This document shows, piece by piece, positions 1 through 9,366 of a DNA stretch of 64,000 nt (its first letter is position 1; the number at the start of each line of letters is the position of its first letter). The DNA is taken from assembly GCA_964561035.1 (NCBI GenBank), contig CAZLNR010000002.1, forward strand, positions 58,591 to 122,590, given 5' to 3'. Source of the DNA: XYD2-FULL-39-9 sp964561035. GTDB lineage: Bacteria; Patescibacteriota; Patescibacteriia; Magasanikbacterales; GWA2-37-8. The notes beneath the pieces are model-generated. The model saw nothing but the letters and a program-made list of their open reading frames with translations, made no database searches and was not told where the DNA came from. Position numbers and translations under genes: made by a program.

Positions 1-702
1 ATTTTTGGTTCGGCGGCATAAAATTTGCATAACTCGTTCAATTTCATGCGATCGGCCGACAACAGGGTCTATATTCGGCTCTACTTCCGGACTGGTAATT
101 TCTGTGCCAAAAAATTGCAGAGCGTTTGTTTCTTTGGCGCCAGGTTTTTTGTTGTTAGTTTGAAAAGTTCGATTGTTTTGAGAAAACATGTCTTCGGTAA
201 GGCTATCATGGATATTATCAATCATTTCTGGGGTCTTGGCTATATGAGGAAACTGCGAGGTGTTGGCCAAGGTGGTTTCAAGCTGCTCTTCAATTTCTTC
301 AATGTTTATTTTTTTATCTGTTAATAGTTTTTCTATGGTTGTGTCAGCAGAATCAATGAGGCCGAGTAATAGATGTTCAGTTCCTAAATAGTTGTGATTA
401 TATTTTTGAGCTATGATGAGTGCGCGCTCTAGAATATTTTTTGCCTTTTCAGAAAAAGGGGATATGGTAAGCTGTGTGTTTGGTTCATGAGGTTGAGTGC
501 CGGTATGCAAAAAATCTCGAACACTTTTTGTGTCCACTTGGTGGCGAGTAAGTATTTCGTGCGCTAGACAGCCTTTTTGCAAGGTTAAAGCGAGTAGCAG
601 GTGAACAGGCTCAACCAGCTTGCTTTTTTCTTCGGCGGCCAGGTTGATGCTTTGTACCAGCACCTCTCGTAAATTAGTTGAAAATCGGTCTATAATATTC
701 AT
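1..702 (-). CDS. clpC: ClpC-type ATP-dependent Clp protease ATP-binding subunit, N-terminal part (cut by window edge)
   Basis: Reading leftward from ATG at 702-700 gives 234 codons with no stop before the window edge. Residues 1-140 contain the paired Clp_N repeats (LLLALTLQKGCLAHEIL and then GTEHLLLGLI). A polar linker follows. The last residues, DPVVGRSHEIERVMQIL then CRRTKN, are the entry to the first AAA+ module just before its Walker A. A start preceded by AGAGGTTA at 8-base distance supports this ATG. Family knowledge: an AAA+ unfoldase that feeds ClpP in the cytoplasm. The D1/D2 modules lie outside, so ClpC versus ClpA/ClpB cannot be settled; the short linker without a ClpB middle domain visible so far favours ClpC/ClpA type. 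Confidence 0.9.
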   Translation of the reverse strand, partial: MNIIDRFSTNLREVLVQSINLAAEEKSKLVEPVHLLLALTLQKGCLAHEILTRHQVDTKSVRDFLHTGTQPHEPNTQLTISPFSEKAKNILERALIIAQKYNHNYLGTEHLLLGLIDSADTTIEKLLTDKKINIEEIEEQLETTLANTSQFPHIAKTPEMIDNIHDSLTEDMFSQNNRTFQTNNKKPGAKETNALQFFGTEITSPEVEPNIDPVVGRSHEIERVMQILCRRTKN

Positions 703-754
703 AAAAATAACCTCTTTTTTTGACTGAAACGTAGAGTGTACTATATACTAAAAT

Positions 755-774
755 TACCCTTTAGTCAAAGGGTA
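755..774. promoter_or_regulatory. 8-bp inverted repeat between divergent clpC and phosphomannomutase genes
   Basis: TACCCTTT, four bases, AAAGGGTA: a perfect inverted repeat in the 107-bp divergent spacer. Within it AGTCAAA (763-769) and, 38 bases leftward, TTTGACT (719-725) are the same heptamer in opposite orientation. This heptamer is the half-site of the CtsR clp-gene operator, but the known CtsR box is a close direct repeat, so assignment to CtsR is only a guess. An operator or a weak hairpin are both possible. Confidence 0.35.
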
Positions 775-809
775 AAAGCGGGGTCTGTTTAATAATTTTT
801 TCCTATAAT

Positions 810-2180
810 ATGCAGATAGTTGAACATATTTTTAAGGCGTACGATATTCGCGGTTTGGCTAGTACAGAGCTGTCGGAGGGGTTGGCGTATAGTTTAGGTC
901 GCGCCTTTGTGGTTTTTTTGCGTAATCATAATTTATTGTGTACAGACCAGGTGTTGGTAGTGGGTAAGGACATGAGGCCAACCAGCGGTCCGTTCCAGCA
1001 GGCGGTAATGCAGGGTATTGAGGATGAGGGTATTGGCGTGGTTGATGTAGGCCAGGTTTCTACACCATTATTTAATTTTGCCTGTGCCAATTATGATCAG
1101 CATGCGGGTGGTATTATGGTTACAGCCAGTCATAACCCTGCGAAATATAACGGCTTTAAACTTACTCTTGGCAACGGTTTGCCAATCGGTGAAGCGTTTG
1201 GTATGGCGGAAATAAAAGAATTGGTAAAGCAGTCGCAGTATGTATTTTCTGCGCGCAATGTTAAAGCTGAACAGAAAAATGTTCGAGAAGATTATTTACA
1301 AAAAATATTTTCCATTGTTCCAAAAGAGGCTGTGCGCCCAATGAAGCTGGTTGTTGATGCGGGCAACGGCATGGCTCAAGTAACTTTTCCCGAAATGTTG
1401 GCGCAGCTGCCGGTTCAGGTGGAATATTTGTATCTTGAACCAGATGGTAATTTCCCAAACCACGAAGCAAATCCGTTAAAAGTTGAAACGCTTGTAGATT
1501 TGCAGAAAAAAGTGGTGGAGGTTGGGGCTGATTTCGGTTTTGCTCTAGACGGAGATGCGGATAGGGTTGGGCTGGTAGATGAAAAAGGCGAAGTGGTTGG
1601 CGCGTCATTTGTAGGTGCTTTATTAGGTTTGGAAGTTTTGCGAAATCATCCAAATGCGAAAATGCTATATGACGTTCGTTCCAGTATGATTGTTCCAGAA
1701 TTATGGAAGGCGGCCGGGGCAACCGCGGAGATGTGCAAGGTAGGCCATGCCAATATTAAAAAAATGCTCAAAGAAACGGGTGGAGCATATGCCAGCGAAC
1801 TTTCGTTGCATTTGTATTATAAAGATACGTTTGATGTGGAAAGTACAGACTTGTCTTTGTTGTATGTTTTGCAAATGCTGTCGCGAGAAAACAAGCCGCT
1901 GAGTGAAATTGTTGCGCCGTTAAAAAAATATTTCCATTCCGGAGAAATAAATTTTGAAATTGAAGATAAAGCGGTAGCTGTGGCCAGAGTTGAAGATATG
2001 TATAAAAATAACGCTGTAGAAATTTCTCACCTTGATGGCTTGTGGATGAAATTTGATTGGGGATGGCTGAGTGTGCGTTTGAGCAATACCGAGCCAGTAG
2101 TGCGCTTAAATCTAGAAGCAACAACCGAAGAGGATATGAAACAAAAAGTAGCAGAGGTCAAAAAAGTTATTGAAGGCTAG
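810..2180 (+). CDS. manB: Phosphomannomutase/phosphoglucomutase (alpha-D-phosphohexomutase family)
   Basis: 456 residues, the normal family length. It interconverts hexose 6- and 1-phosphates in the cytoplasm for envelope sugar synthesis. Visible motifs in order: FKAYDIRG at the N-terminus, the phosphoserine loop TASHNP with Ser107, the magnesium loop DGDAD at 247-251, and the C-terminal phosphate-binding RLSNTEP at 423-429. The sugar-specificity loop, normally GEMSGH, here reads SELSLH around Glu330; both glycines are replaced, while Glu, Ser and His are kept. The stop overlaps the convergent C39-like gene by four bases. Whether mannose or glucose phosphates are preferred cannot be told from the sequence; the symbol is approximate. 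Confidence 0.9.
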   Translation: MQIVEHIFKAYDIRGLASTELSEGLAYSLGRAFVVFLRNHNLLCTDQVLVVGKDMRPTSGPFQQAVMQGIEDEGIGVVDVGQVSTPLFNFACANYDQHAGGIMVTASHNPAKYNGFKLTLGNGLPIGEAFGMAEIKELVKQSQYVFSARNVKAEQKNVREDYLQKIFSIVPKEAVRPMKLVVDAGNGMAQVTFPEMLAQLPVQVEYLYLEPDGNFPNHEANPLKVETLVDLQKKVVEVGADFGFALDGDADRVGLVDEKGEVVGASFVGALLGLEVLRNHPNAKMLYDVRSSMIVPELWKAAGATAEMCKVGHANIKKMLKETGGAYASELSLHLYYKDTFDVESTDLSLLYVLQMLSRENKPLSEIVAPLKKYFHSGEINFEIEDKAVAVARVEDMYKNNAVEISHLDGLWMKFDWGWLSVRLSNTEPVVRLNLEATTEEDMKQKVAEVKKVIEG

Positions 2181-2638
2181 AGGTGTATTACGATCAGTCT
2201 CCGTATAAAAATATCTTGCTTCTTACGCAACACTGGTGCCTCAAAATCAAACCAGATTCTTTGAAAAGTCTCCAGATCTATTTTGTTAATTTTATTAAGA
2301 TCGGGGTCTTGCAGGTAAATAAATTTTGTATCAATTTTTACGGCCACGGAATAATGTCCGTCATCAACCGAAAACCAGTCTACAATTACCGGTATTTTTT
2401 TATCTATATATTTTTTTATTTCTGCGACAGAAGAAAAGTCTTTATAAAAAGCTTTAAATCCTAGTTTTTTGGCCGCGGTAATTATTTGTGCGGCTGTGGT
2501 GCCGGTTTTGGCATTTGCGCCGCATAGTTTTGCCAGTTCTTTGTCTGATTTTTCTATGCCAAAATATTTTAAAACCATATGCAGGCAAGCTGGGCCGCAG
2601 AGTCCGGCATATTGTAGGTGAGGTTTAACGTTGAGCAT
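2177..2638 (-). CDS. C39-like cysteine peptidase-fold protein
   Basis: 153 residues. The pattern matches the papain-like C39 peptidase fold: Gln9 then GLCGPAC with Cys14, GHYSVAV with His95, and LQDPD with Asp111, in the order and spacing of a Cys-His-Asp triad with an oxyanion Gln. It has no ABC-transporter domain and no obvious signal peptide, so it is a free-standing domain, probably cytoplasmic. It is the last gene of the leftward lemA-orf-htpX cluster, 7 bases after htpX. Substrate unknown. Catalytic activity is inferred from the conserved residues only. Confidence 0.75.
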   Translation of the reverse strand: MLNVKPHLQYAGLCGPACLHMVLKYFGIEKSDKELAKLCGANAKTGTTAAQIITAAKKLGFKAFYKDFSSVAEIKKYIDKKIPVIVDWFSVDDGHYSVAVKIDTKFIYLQDPDLNKINKIDLETFQRIWFDFEAPVLRKKQDIFIRRLIVIHL

Positions 2639-2645
2639 AGCTTGC

Positions 2646-3527
2646 TTACGCCATCTCTCTTAATTTTTTTATGCGTTCTTCGATTGGCGGATGAGTGGAG
2701 AAAAGATTTGATAGACTCTTGCCAGAAAATGGATTGGCAAAAAATAAATGAGCTGTGGCAGTGTTGGCATTTTTCATCGGTTGATTTTGGGCGGCTATTT
2801 TTTCTAAGGCACTTGCCAATCCTTCTGGGTAGCGTGTAAGAAGCGATCCGGATGCGTCGGCTAGATATTCTCGGCGGCGTGAAATCGCCAGCTTAATTAA
2901 TTCGGCAATTATAGGGGATAGCAGAGCCAGCACTATGCCAATAATCATAAAGATGGCGCCGAGATTTCCGCTGTCGCGGTCATTGCGCCGCGGCAGCCAG
3001 CGACTGCGTAAAAATATATTAGCCAAAATTGAGATTGAGCCAACCAGTACAGCAACCAAGGTCATAAAACGAATATCGTAATTTTGCACGTGAGAAAGTT
3101 CATGCGCCAGCACGCCTTCAAGCTCTTCGTTGGTTAGTTTTTCTATGGCGCCAGTTGTTACGGCTACCGAGGCGGTTTCTGGTTTTCGCCCAGTGGCAAA
3201 AGCATTTATAGCCGGGTCGTTAATAATATATACCGCTGGTACGGGCAAGCCGCTGGTAATGGATAGGTTTTCTATCATGCGGTAAATATATGGATTATCT
3301 TCTTTATGAATTGGCTGAGCTCCAGTGGAGAATAAGGCAATTTTATCTCCGGCAAAGTACGAAGCAAGCGTCATGACAAATGAAAGAATGATCGCAAAAA
3401 ATACGCCGCTATAATCTCCTCGGCCTGCGACCATATCAAACACATAGCCAAACGCCAGGATGATGGCTATAAAAACCATTACTAGAATTACTGACTGCCG
3501 TTTATTTGCCGTAATTTGGTGATACAT
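2646..3527 (-). CDS. htpX: HtpX-type membrane zinc metalloprotease (M48)
   Basis: 293 residues. Two N-terminal membrane segments (about 12-35 and 42-60) are followed by the zinc site HELSH at 142-146, two more hydrophobic segments (about 152-172 and 190-215) and the third ligand in RREYLADA (Glu220). This is the HtpX plan, with the active site facing the cytoplasm; the family degrades misfolded membrane proteins. It lies 3 bases upstream of the C39-like gene and in the same transcription unit as lemA, a pairing seen in many bacteria. Confidence 0.95.
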   Translation of the reverse strand: MYHQITANKRQSVILVMVFIAIILAFGYVFDMVAGRGDYSGVFFAIILSFVMTLASYFAGDKIALFSTGAQPIHKEDNPYIYRMIENLSITSGLPVPAVYIINDPAINAFATGRKPETASVAVTTGAIEKLTNEELEGVLAHELSHVQNYDIRFMTLVAVLVGSISILANIFLRSRWLPRRNDRDSGNLGAIFMIIGIVLALLSPIIAELIKLAISRRREYLADASGSLLTRYPEGLASALEKIAAQNQPMKNANTATAHLFFANPFSGKSLSNLFSTHPPIEERIKKLREMA

Positions 3528-3530
3528 AAT

Positions 3531-3959
3531 TTATTTTTCAAAAACAGTTTTTATATTCTGAGGATCTTCATTGACAGCATGCACGGTAAAATCTTTGTCC
3601 ACAGGATTGTAGGTAATAGTGATAGTTATGGAGTGGTCTGTATCAATAAAATCAAAGAACTTTTTTTGGCTTGGCTGTATTTTACCCACAAAATTGATTG
3701 GCTGTTCAGAATAATCTAGTTCAGGATCCTTGTTTTTATTCAGGTGTAGAACGCCGTGCTCTTCCGAGTATAGAGCGATATCTTTGTACGGCATTTCTGA
3801 GTTTAAATTTTTTAATTGAGTTAGCTCTGTAATTTTGAAGCCGGGGTGCACGTTGTTAGGAAGCAGGATTCCAAATTTTCCCTCGGTCTCAATTAAAGCT
3901 AATAATTCCGATATATTTTTAGGTGTTTGTTCGGTTTGTCTATAAGGATGTGCTTCCAT
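3531..3959 (-). CDS. Conserved-looking hypothetical protein, 142 residues
   Basis: I do not recognise a family. It is a soluble, acidic protein with no signal peptide or membrane segment and with alternating short strands in the C-terminal half (SITITITYNP, then DFTVHAV). The N-terminal half reads as a helix followed by KFGILLPNN. The gene sits between lemA and htpX in the leftward cluster (69 bases after lemA, 3 bases before htpX), and such tight spacing supports that it is real and co-transcribed. A role linked to membrane quality control is inference from position only. Confidence 0.7.
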   Translation of the reverse strand: MEAHPYRQTEQTPKNISELLALIETEGKFGILLPNNVHPGFKITELTQLKNLNSEMPYKDIALYSEEHGVLHLNKNKDPELDYSEQPINFVGKIQPSQKKFFDFIDTDHSITITITYNPVDKDFTVHAVNEDPQNIKTVFEK

Positions 3960-4028
3960 ATTGGTATAATCAAAATCAAACTGTTTTTTTGCAGTATGTA
4001 ACAGCGGGTTGTTGACTAGATATTAAGA

Positions 4029-4595
4029 TTAAAATTTAACCTGTACATTTTGTTTTTCGTTTGCTTCGGCCGCAAAGAAATCATATTTTTTAAAACCAAG
4101 CGATTCGGCGACAAGATTGGTAGGGAAGAGTTCGATCTTGGTGTTGAAGTCGCGTACATTGCCATTGTAGAAGCGGCGGGAAGCTTGGATTTTATTTTCA
4201 GTATCGCTAATCTCATCTTGTAATTGCAAAAAATTCTGGCTGGCTTTTAATTCCGGATAATTTTCTGTAACCGCAAACAATGTCTTTAAAGTGCCGGACA
4301 GCATGTTTTCAGCCTCTTCTTTTTGCTGCAAAGATGCATTTTTGTTGTCGTGTGCGGCCATGGCGGCGGTGCGCGCTTCGGTTAATTTCACCAATGTCTC
4401 GCGTTCGTGGGTCATGTAACCCTTAACTGTTTCTACCAAATTTGGAATAAGGTCGTAGCGGCGCTTAAGCTGAACATCTATATCGCTTAACGCTTCGTCA
4501 ACTCTATTTTTGGTTCGTACCAATCCGTTGTAGATGGCGATAAACCACATTGCGACCACGGCTAAACCAGCGAGTACTATGTATAATATCGGCAT
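4029..4595 (-). CDS. lemA: LemA family protein
   Basis: 188 residues. One N-terminal membrane helix (residues 3-22) precedes the LemA helical domain with the family signatures YNGLVRTKNRVDEALSDIDV, LKRRYDLIPNLVETVKGYM and the C-terminal YNGNVRDFNTKIELFPTNL. It is a small membrane-anchored four-helix protein, outside-facing in the known fold; biochemical function is not established in the family. It is the first gene of the leftward cluster lemA-orf-htpX-C39-like; the 110-bp gap to the divergent rseP gene should carry both promoters. Confidence 0.95.
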   Translation of the reverse strand: MPILYIVLAGLAVVAMWFIAIYNGLVRTKNRVDEALSDIDVQLKRRYDLIPNLVETVKGYMTHERETLVKLTEARTAAMAAHDNKNASLQQKEEAENMLSGTLKTLFAVTENYPELKASQNFLQLQDEISDTENKIQASRRFYNGNVRDFNTKIELFPTNLVAESLGFKKYDFFAAEANEKQNVQVKF

Positions 4596-4705
4596 ATAGT
4601 TTTACAGTTTAATTAAATTAGATAGAGCCAGGCTATTGGCTTTTTTACTCAGGTATTATATTATATATCCATTGAAAATTCAAGATAGTTAAATATAAAA
4701 GCCTT

Positions 4706-5881
4706 ATGTTTACAGTGTTTATTTTTATAGCAGTTTTAGCGGTTTTGGTGCTTTCTCATGAATGGGGGCATTTTGTGGTCGCTCGTAAAAGCGGTATGAA
4801 GGTCTATGAATTCGGTTTTGGCTTCCCGCCTCGCTTGTTTGGCGTGCAAAAGGTAGTAGATGGCCAAGGAAAAAGCAAATGGCGGTTTATCTGGGGCAAA
4901 AAGACAGACGAAGAAAGCGCAGGCGGAACTGTCTACTCATTTAATATAGTGCCGCTTGGAGGTTTTGTGCGAATTAAAGGAGAAGATGGCCAGGAACAAG
5001 GCCCTGATAGTTTTGCTGCTCAGAAGACCTGGCAAAAAGCCGCTACCCTTATGGCTGGCGTGGCTATGAATATTATTTTGGCATTTGCGCTTTTGTCCCT
5101 TGGTTTTATACTGGGCGCGCCCCAAGCTACAAATGGTATTCCGTCAGGGGCTACGGTAGAGAATAGTCATATAGAAATTATGGATGTGGCAAAAGACAAG
5201 CCTGCAGCCGAAGCCGGATTGCAGATGGGAGACATAATAGTTAGTTTGGACAGCTTGTCCAATCCAAGTGTTGTTGCTATGCAAGAATATGTGGATGCGC
5301 ATAAAGATTCTGTTATATCAGTTACTGTGCAGCGCGGAAATGAATATATTACCAAAGAAATTCATCCTTTTGTATATGCCGACACTGGCAAAGGCGGACT
5401 TGGTATTAGTTTGGTTGAAGTAGGTACCGTGCGATATGTATGGTACAAAGCCATATATTACGGTGCGCTCATGACTTTGCTGTATTTAAAAGAAATATTT
5501 TTATCATTCTACTATCTTATTGCGCAGCTCTTTGCAGGGGCATCGGTTTCCGGGTCTTTATCCGGGCCGGTTGGTATTGCGGTTATGACCGGCAAAGTGG
5601 CAAAAATGGGCTTCAATTATCTGCTTAATTTTACCGCGCTTCTATCGCTGAATTTAGCCGTGCTTAATGTGTTGCCAATTCCTGCGCTTGATGGCGGACG
5701 TTTGCTGTTTGTTATTATTAGTAAAATAAAAGGAAAATCAATCGAGCAAAAATATGAACAAGTGGCGCATGGCATAGGTTTTTTCCTGTTAATTTCTTTG
5801 GTAGTTTTTATCACCATCAAAGATCTTGGTAAATTTGGCGGCATGTTTTCAACACTGTTGCATAAAATCATAGGCTCATAA
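4706..5881 (+). CDS. rseP: RseP/RIP site-2 zinc metalloprotease
   Basis: 391 residues. An N-terminal membrane helix carries HEWGH (18-22), the intramembrane zinc site. One PDZ domain is visible around residues 150-230 (GLQMGDIIVSLDSL). Two or three C-terminal membrane helices include the third ligand in LDGGRLL (Asp329). Family role: intramembrane cleavage of anti-sigma factors or signal-peptide remnants. Only one PDZ copy is present, compared with two in E. coli RseP; this is usual in short RIP homologues. The pheS gene follows after 4 bases. Confidence 0.95.
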   Translation: MFTVFIFIAVLAVLVLSHEWGHFVVARKSGMKVYEFGFGFPPRLFGVQKVVDGQGKSKWRFIWGKKTDEESAGGTVYSFNIVPLGGFVRIKGEDGQEQGPDSFAAQKTWQKAATLMAGVAMNIILAFALLSLGFILGAPQATNGIPSGATVENSHIEIMDVAKDKPAAEAGLQMGDIIVSLDSLSNPSVVAMQEYVDAHKDSVISVTVQRGNEYITKEIHPFVYADTGKGGLGISLVEVGTVRYVWYKAIYYGALMTLLYLKEIFLSFYYLIAQLFAGASVSGSLSGPVGIAVMTGKVAKMGFNYLLNFTALLSLNLAVLNVLPIPALDGGRLLFVIISKIKGKSIEQKYEQVAHGIGFFLLISLVVFITIKDLGKFGGMFSTLLHKIIGS

Positions 5882-5885
5882 TTAT

Positions 5886-6917
5886 ATGAAAGACGCGCTT
5901 AATCAATTAAAAACCGAAGCTTTGCTCGCTTTAAAATCCGTTAAAGATTCCGTGCATTTGGAAGAATTAGAAAATAAATTTTTGGGCAGAAAAGGCGGGC
6001 AGTTAACTGAGCTATTAAAAAATTTAAAAACTCTGAGCGATGATGCTAAAAAAGAAGTTGGGCAGCTTGCGAATGAAGTAAAGCAGGCGGTAGAGGCCGC
6101 TGTGGCCGGTAAGCGCAAAGAGTTTGATGATCAGGAGATGTCCGAGTTGCTGGAAAAAGAGCAGCTTGATATTACCCAGCCGGTTTTGCCGCCAAAACAA
6201 ACAGGGCATTTGCATCCAAATACTATTATTCAAAATGATTTGGAAGATTTTTTTACGTCCATGGGTTTTATGGTGCTTGATGGGCCGGAGCTTGAAAGTG
6301 ATTATTATAATTTTTCTGCGCTTAATATCCCCGCTGATCATCCGGCGCGCGATATGCAGGATACGTTCTATATCAAAAACCATTCCGATTGGGTGATGCG
6401 CACTCACACATCTCCGGTGCAGGTGCGCGCAATGCAAAAATATGGCGCGCCGTTGCGCGTGGTTGTGCCGGGAAAATGTTTCCGCAACGAAGCAACCGAT
6501 GTTCGTCACGAGCACACATTTTATCAGCTTGAAGGAATTGTGGTAGACGCAGATATTAGTTTTGCCCACATGAAAGGAGTGCTTGAAGCTATGGCCAAGC
6601 ATCTATATGGTCCGGAAACAAAAATAAACATGCGTCCGAAATTTTATCCGTTCGTAGAACCAGGGGTAAACTTGGAAGTAACTTGTTTTGTGTGCCAGGG
6701 CAAAGGCTGTCATTTATGCAAACAAACAGGCTGGTTGGAAATTGGCGGTGCCGGCATGGTGCATCCGCACGTGCTTGAAGAAGGCGGCATTGATCCAAAA
6801 AAACACCAAGGTTTTGCCTTTGGTTTCGGGTTAACTAGATTGGTAATGCTTAAGTACGGCATAGAAGACGTGCGTTTGTTGGAAAGCGGCAATACAAAAT
6901 TTTTAGAACAGTTCTAA
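5886..6917 (+). CDS. pheS: Phenylalanyl-tRNA synthetase alpha subunit
   Basis: 343 residues, usual length. The N-terminal coiled-coil arm (1-90) binds tRNA-Phe. The class II catalytic core contains motif 2 (FRNEATDVRHEHTFYQLEGIV, split here as FRNEATD and HTFYQLEG) and motif 3 (GFGLTRLVML near the C-terminus). Zinc-type cysteines occur in CFVCQGKGCHLC, a variation seen in several bacterial PheS proteins. It is the alpha half of the cytoplasmic alpha2-beta2 enzyme and lies 5 bases before pheT. No T-box leader is present; the rseP stop is 4 bases upstream. Confidence 0.97.
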   Translation: MKDALNQLKTEALLALKSVKDSVHLEELENKFLGRKGGQLTELLKNLKTLSDDAKKEVGQLANEVKQAVEAAVAGKRKEFDDQEMSELLEKEQLDITQPVLPPKQTGHLHPNTIIQNDLEDFFTSMGFMVLDGPELESDYYNFSALNIPADHPARDMQDTFYIKNHSDWVMRTHTSPVQVRAMQKYGAPLRVVVPGKCFRNEATDVRHEHTFYQLEGIVVDADISFAHMKGVLEAMAKHLYGPETKINMRPKFYPFVEPGVNLEVTCFVCQGKGCHLCKQTGWLEIGGAGMVHPHVLEEGGIDPKKHQGFAFGFGLTRLVMLKYGIEDVRLLESGNTKFLEQF

Positions 6918-6922
6918 CCCAT

Positions 6923-9361
6923 ATGCTACTCTCATATAATTGGCTCAAAAAACATGTGCATCTATCGGGAGATAATACGCCCGAGCAGGTAGCGGCGAAA
7001 TTAAAAGCAAGCACTGTTGAAGTTGAACGCATTGAAGTTCAGGGAAAAAATCTGGAACAAGTTGTAGTCGGTAAAATTATTTCCGCCGAAAAACATCCAA
7101 ATGCCGATAAATTAAAAGTTTGTCTGGTAGATGTTGGCGATGAAAAATTACAGATTGTTTGTGGCGGCAGCAATGTGGCTGCAGGCATGCTGGTGGCGCT
7201 AGCAAAAGTTGGAGCGAAAGTGCAGTGGCATGGCGAAGGCGAGCTTATTGAACTAAAGCCAACCGCAATTCGCGGAGTGGAGTCTGCGGGCATGATTTGC
7301 GCGTCTACCGAAATTGGTTTGGGAGAATTATTTCCGTTAAAAGAAGAAAAAGAAATTTTAGATTTAACCGGGCTTGTTTCCGCTAAGCCGGGTGTGCCGC
7401 TGGCGCGCGCTTTAGGTTTGGATGATGCGATTTTAGAAGTGGATAATAAATCTCTCAGCAATCGTCCGGACTTATGGGGTCATTATGGCATGGCACGAGA
7501 AGTGTCTGTCTTATGCAATAAAAAATTATTGCCATATAAAACCAGCTCATTTAAATCTGGCAAAGATATTAAAATTACAGTTGCGGTTGAAGATAGCGCC
7601 CTGTGTCCCCGTTATATGGCCGTAGCCGTATCTGGCATAAAAGTTGGTCCGTCATCGGCAACCTTGAAAAAAAGCTTGCAAGCAGTTGGACTGCGATCTA
7701 TAAATAATATTGTTGATATTACCAACTATATAATGATGGATTTGGGGCAGCCAATGCATGCGTTTGATGCTGCGCAAGTTAAAGACAGTTCTATTATTGT
7801 GCGTTCCGCAGAAAATGGCGAAGAGTGTGTTACGCTGGATGGAGAGAAACGAAAATTGCAGCCGTCTATGCTGGTAATTGCCGATCCGGAAAAAGTATTG
7901 GCGATTGCGGGTGTGATGGGCGGTGCAAGCAGCGCTATTACCGAAAATACAACTTCTATCATTTTTGAATCAGCCAATTTTAACGCAGTTTCAATTAGAA
8001 ATACTTCTACTGCTTTGGGTTTGCGCAGCGACTCGTCAGCTCGTTTTGAAAAAAGTTTAGATCCAAATCTTGCTCAAATGGCTTTGCAAAAAGCGGTGGA
8101 GATGGTTATGCAGGAATGTTCAGGCGCAAAAGTATCAAGCAAAGAAATTGACGTTGCAAAGTTTCATCTCAAGCAAGGACCAATTTCTTTAAATATGAAT
8201 GTGCTGGAAAAAAGAATTGGCGCCGCTATTTCTAAAAAAGAAATTGTTCGCATTCTGGAACAGCTCGGATTTGAAGTAAAGATAAAGACGGACGAGCTAT
8301 CTGTAAAAATTCCAAGCTGGCGAGCAACCAAAGATATTTCTATTGCTGAAGATTTGATTGAAGAGATTGTAAGAATGTACGGATACGGCAATATTCCAGC
8401 GCACATGCCTATGTTTGCTATTGGTTCTCCAGAAGTTAATGCAGTTCGCGCCTTGGAAAGAAATATTAAAAATATCATGGCGCGAAGTTTGGGGTATACC
8501 GAAGTATACAATTACTCGTTTGTAAGCAAAACGCAGATAGAAGCTATGGGCGATGATGCGTCTCGTTATATTGAGCTGGATAATCCGCTCTCAAAAGAAA
8601 AGCCATACCTGAGACGCTGTTTGGTTTTAAATTTATTAGAAAATATTTCTGCAAACCAAGCCCGTAATGCGGTCTGCGCATTTTTTGAAATTGGAAAAGT
8701 ATTTAGAAATGAAGAGCCGGGGATGCGCGCTCAAGCCAATGGAGATGTTTTACTGCCAGGCCAGGATACATGGCTTACGGCTGTATATTCCGAAAAGAAA
8801 AATAATACGCCATTTTGGAAAGCAAAAGAAGTGGTAGAAGTCTTAACAGATAATCTTGTGCCTGGGCTTATGGTTGTACGAAGTGAAACTGTCGGGGTTG
8901 GGCGTCATCCGGCCCGATCAGCTTCAGTGCTGCTTGGCGATCAAGAGATCGGCCATCTGTATGAGCTTCATCCACAAGTTGCAAAAAACTTTGGTTTAGA
9001 AAACAGGATTGGTATTGTCAAACTTAATATAAGCAGGCTGGCAAATTTACCGGTAGCGGAAAAAAGATACGCGCCAATCAATCCGTTTCCAATCGCAGAA
9101 CGAGATATAGCGCTGCTGGTAAAAAAGAATGTGGCGCATCAAGATATTATTCGCGCTCTGGAATCGGTAAGTCCGCTGCTACACACCGTAAAATTGTTTG
9201 ATGTATATCAAGGCGCGCACATTGCCGCGGATTACAAAAGCATGGCATATCACTTTGTATATCAAAGTTCAGAGCGAACACTTGTTACTGAAGAAGTGGA
9301 TGCAGCGCATGAAAAAATAATTTCGGTGCTAAAAGAAAAATTTGGCGCGGAAGTTAGATAA
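6923..9361 (+). CDS. pheT: Phenylalanyl-tRNA synthetase beta subunit
   Basis: 812 residues, full length for the bacterial form. Domains in order: N-terminal and EMAP-like tRNA-binding domain (about 40-150, KIISAEKHPNADKL), B3/B4 editing domain (about 210-390, with the SRNTSTALGLRSDSSARFEK-type region), B5 domain (about 405-475), catalytic-like core, and a C-terminal FDX-ACB anticodon-binding domain (from about 715, FPIAERDIALLV). It pairs with PheS from the preceding gene. The editing domain hydrolyses Tyr-tRNA-Phe in the family. Confidence 0.97.
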   Translation: MLLSYNWLKKHVHLSGDNTPEQVAAKLKASTVEVERIEVQGKNLEQVVVGKIISAEKHPNADKLKVCLVDVGDEKLQIVCGGSNVAAGMLVALAKVGAKVQWHGEGELIELKPTAIRGVESAGMICASTEIGLGELFPLKEEKEILDLTGLVSAKPGVPLARALGLDDAILEVDNKSLSNRPDLWGHYGMAREVSVLCNKKLLPYKTSSFKSGKDIKITVAVEDSALCPRYMAVAVSGIKVGPSSATLKKSLQAVGLRSINNIVDITNYIMMDLGQPMHAFDAAQVKDSSIIVRSAENGEECVTLDGEKRKLQPSMLVIADPEKVLAIAGVMGGASSAITENTTSIIFESANFNAVSIRNTSTALGLRSDSSARFEKSLDPNLAQMALQKAVEMVMQECSGAKVSSKEIDVAKFHLKQGPISLNMNVLEKRIGAAISKKEIVRILEQLGFEVKIKTDELSVKIPSWRATKDISIAEDLIEEIVRMYGYGNIPAHMPMFAIGSPEVNAVRALERNIKNIMARSLGYTEVYNYSFVSKTQIEAMGDDASRYIELDNPLSKEKPYLRRCLVLNLLENISANQARNAVCAFFEIGKVFRNEEPGMRAQANGDVLLPGQDTWLTAVYSEKKNNTPFWKAKEVVEVLTDNLVPGLMVVRSETVGVGRHPARSASVLLGDQEIGHLYELHPQVAKNFGLENRIGIVKLNISRLANLPVAEKRYAPINPFPIAERDIALLVKKNVAHQDIIRALESVSPLLHTVKLFDVYQGAHIAADYKSMAYHFVYQSSERTLVTEEVDAAHEKIISVLKEKFGAEVR

Positions 9362-9366
9362 ATTAT

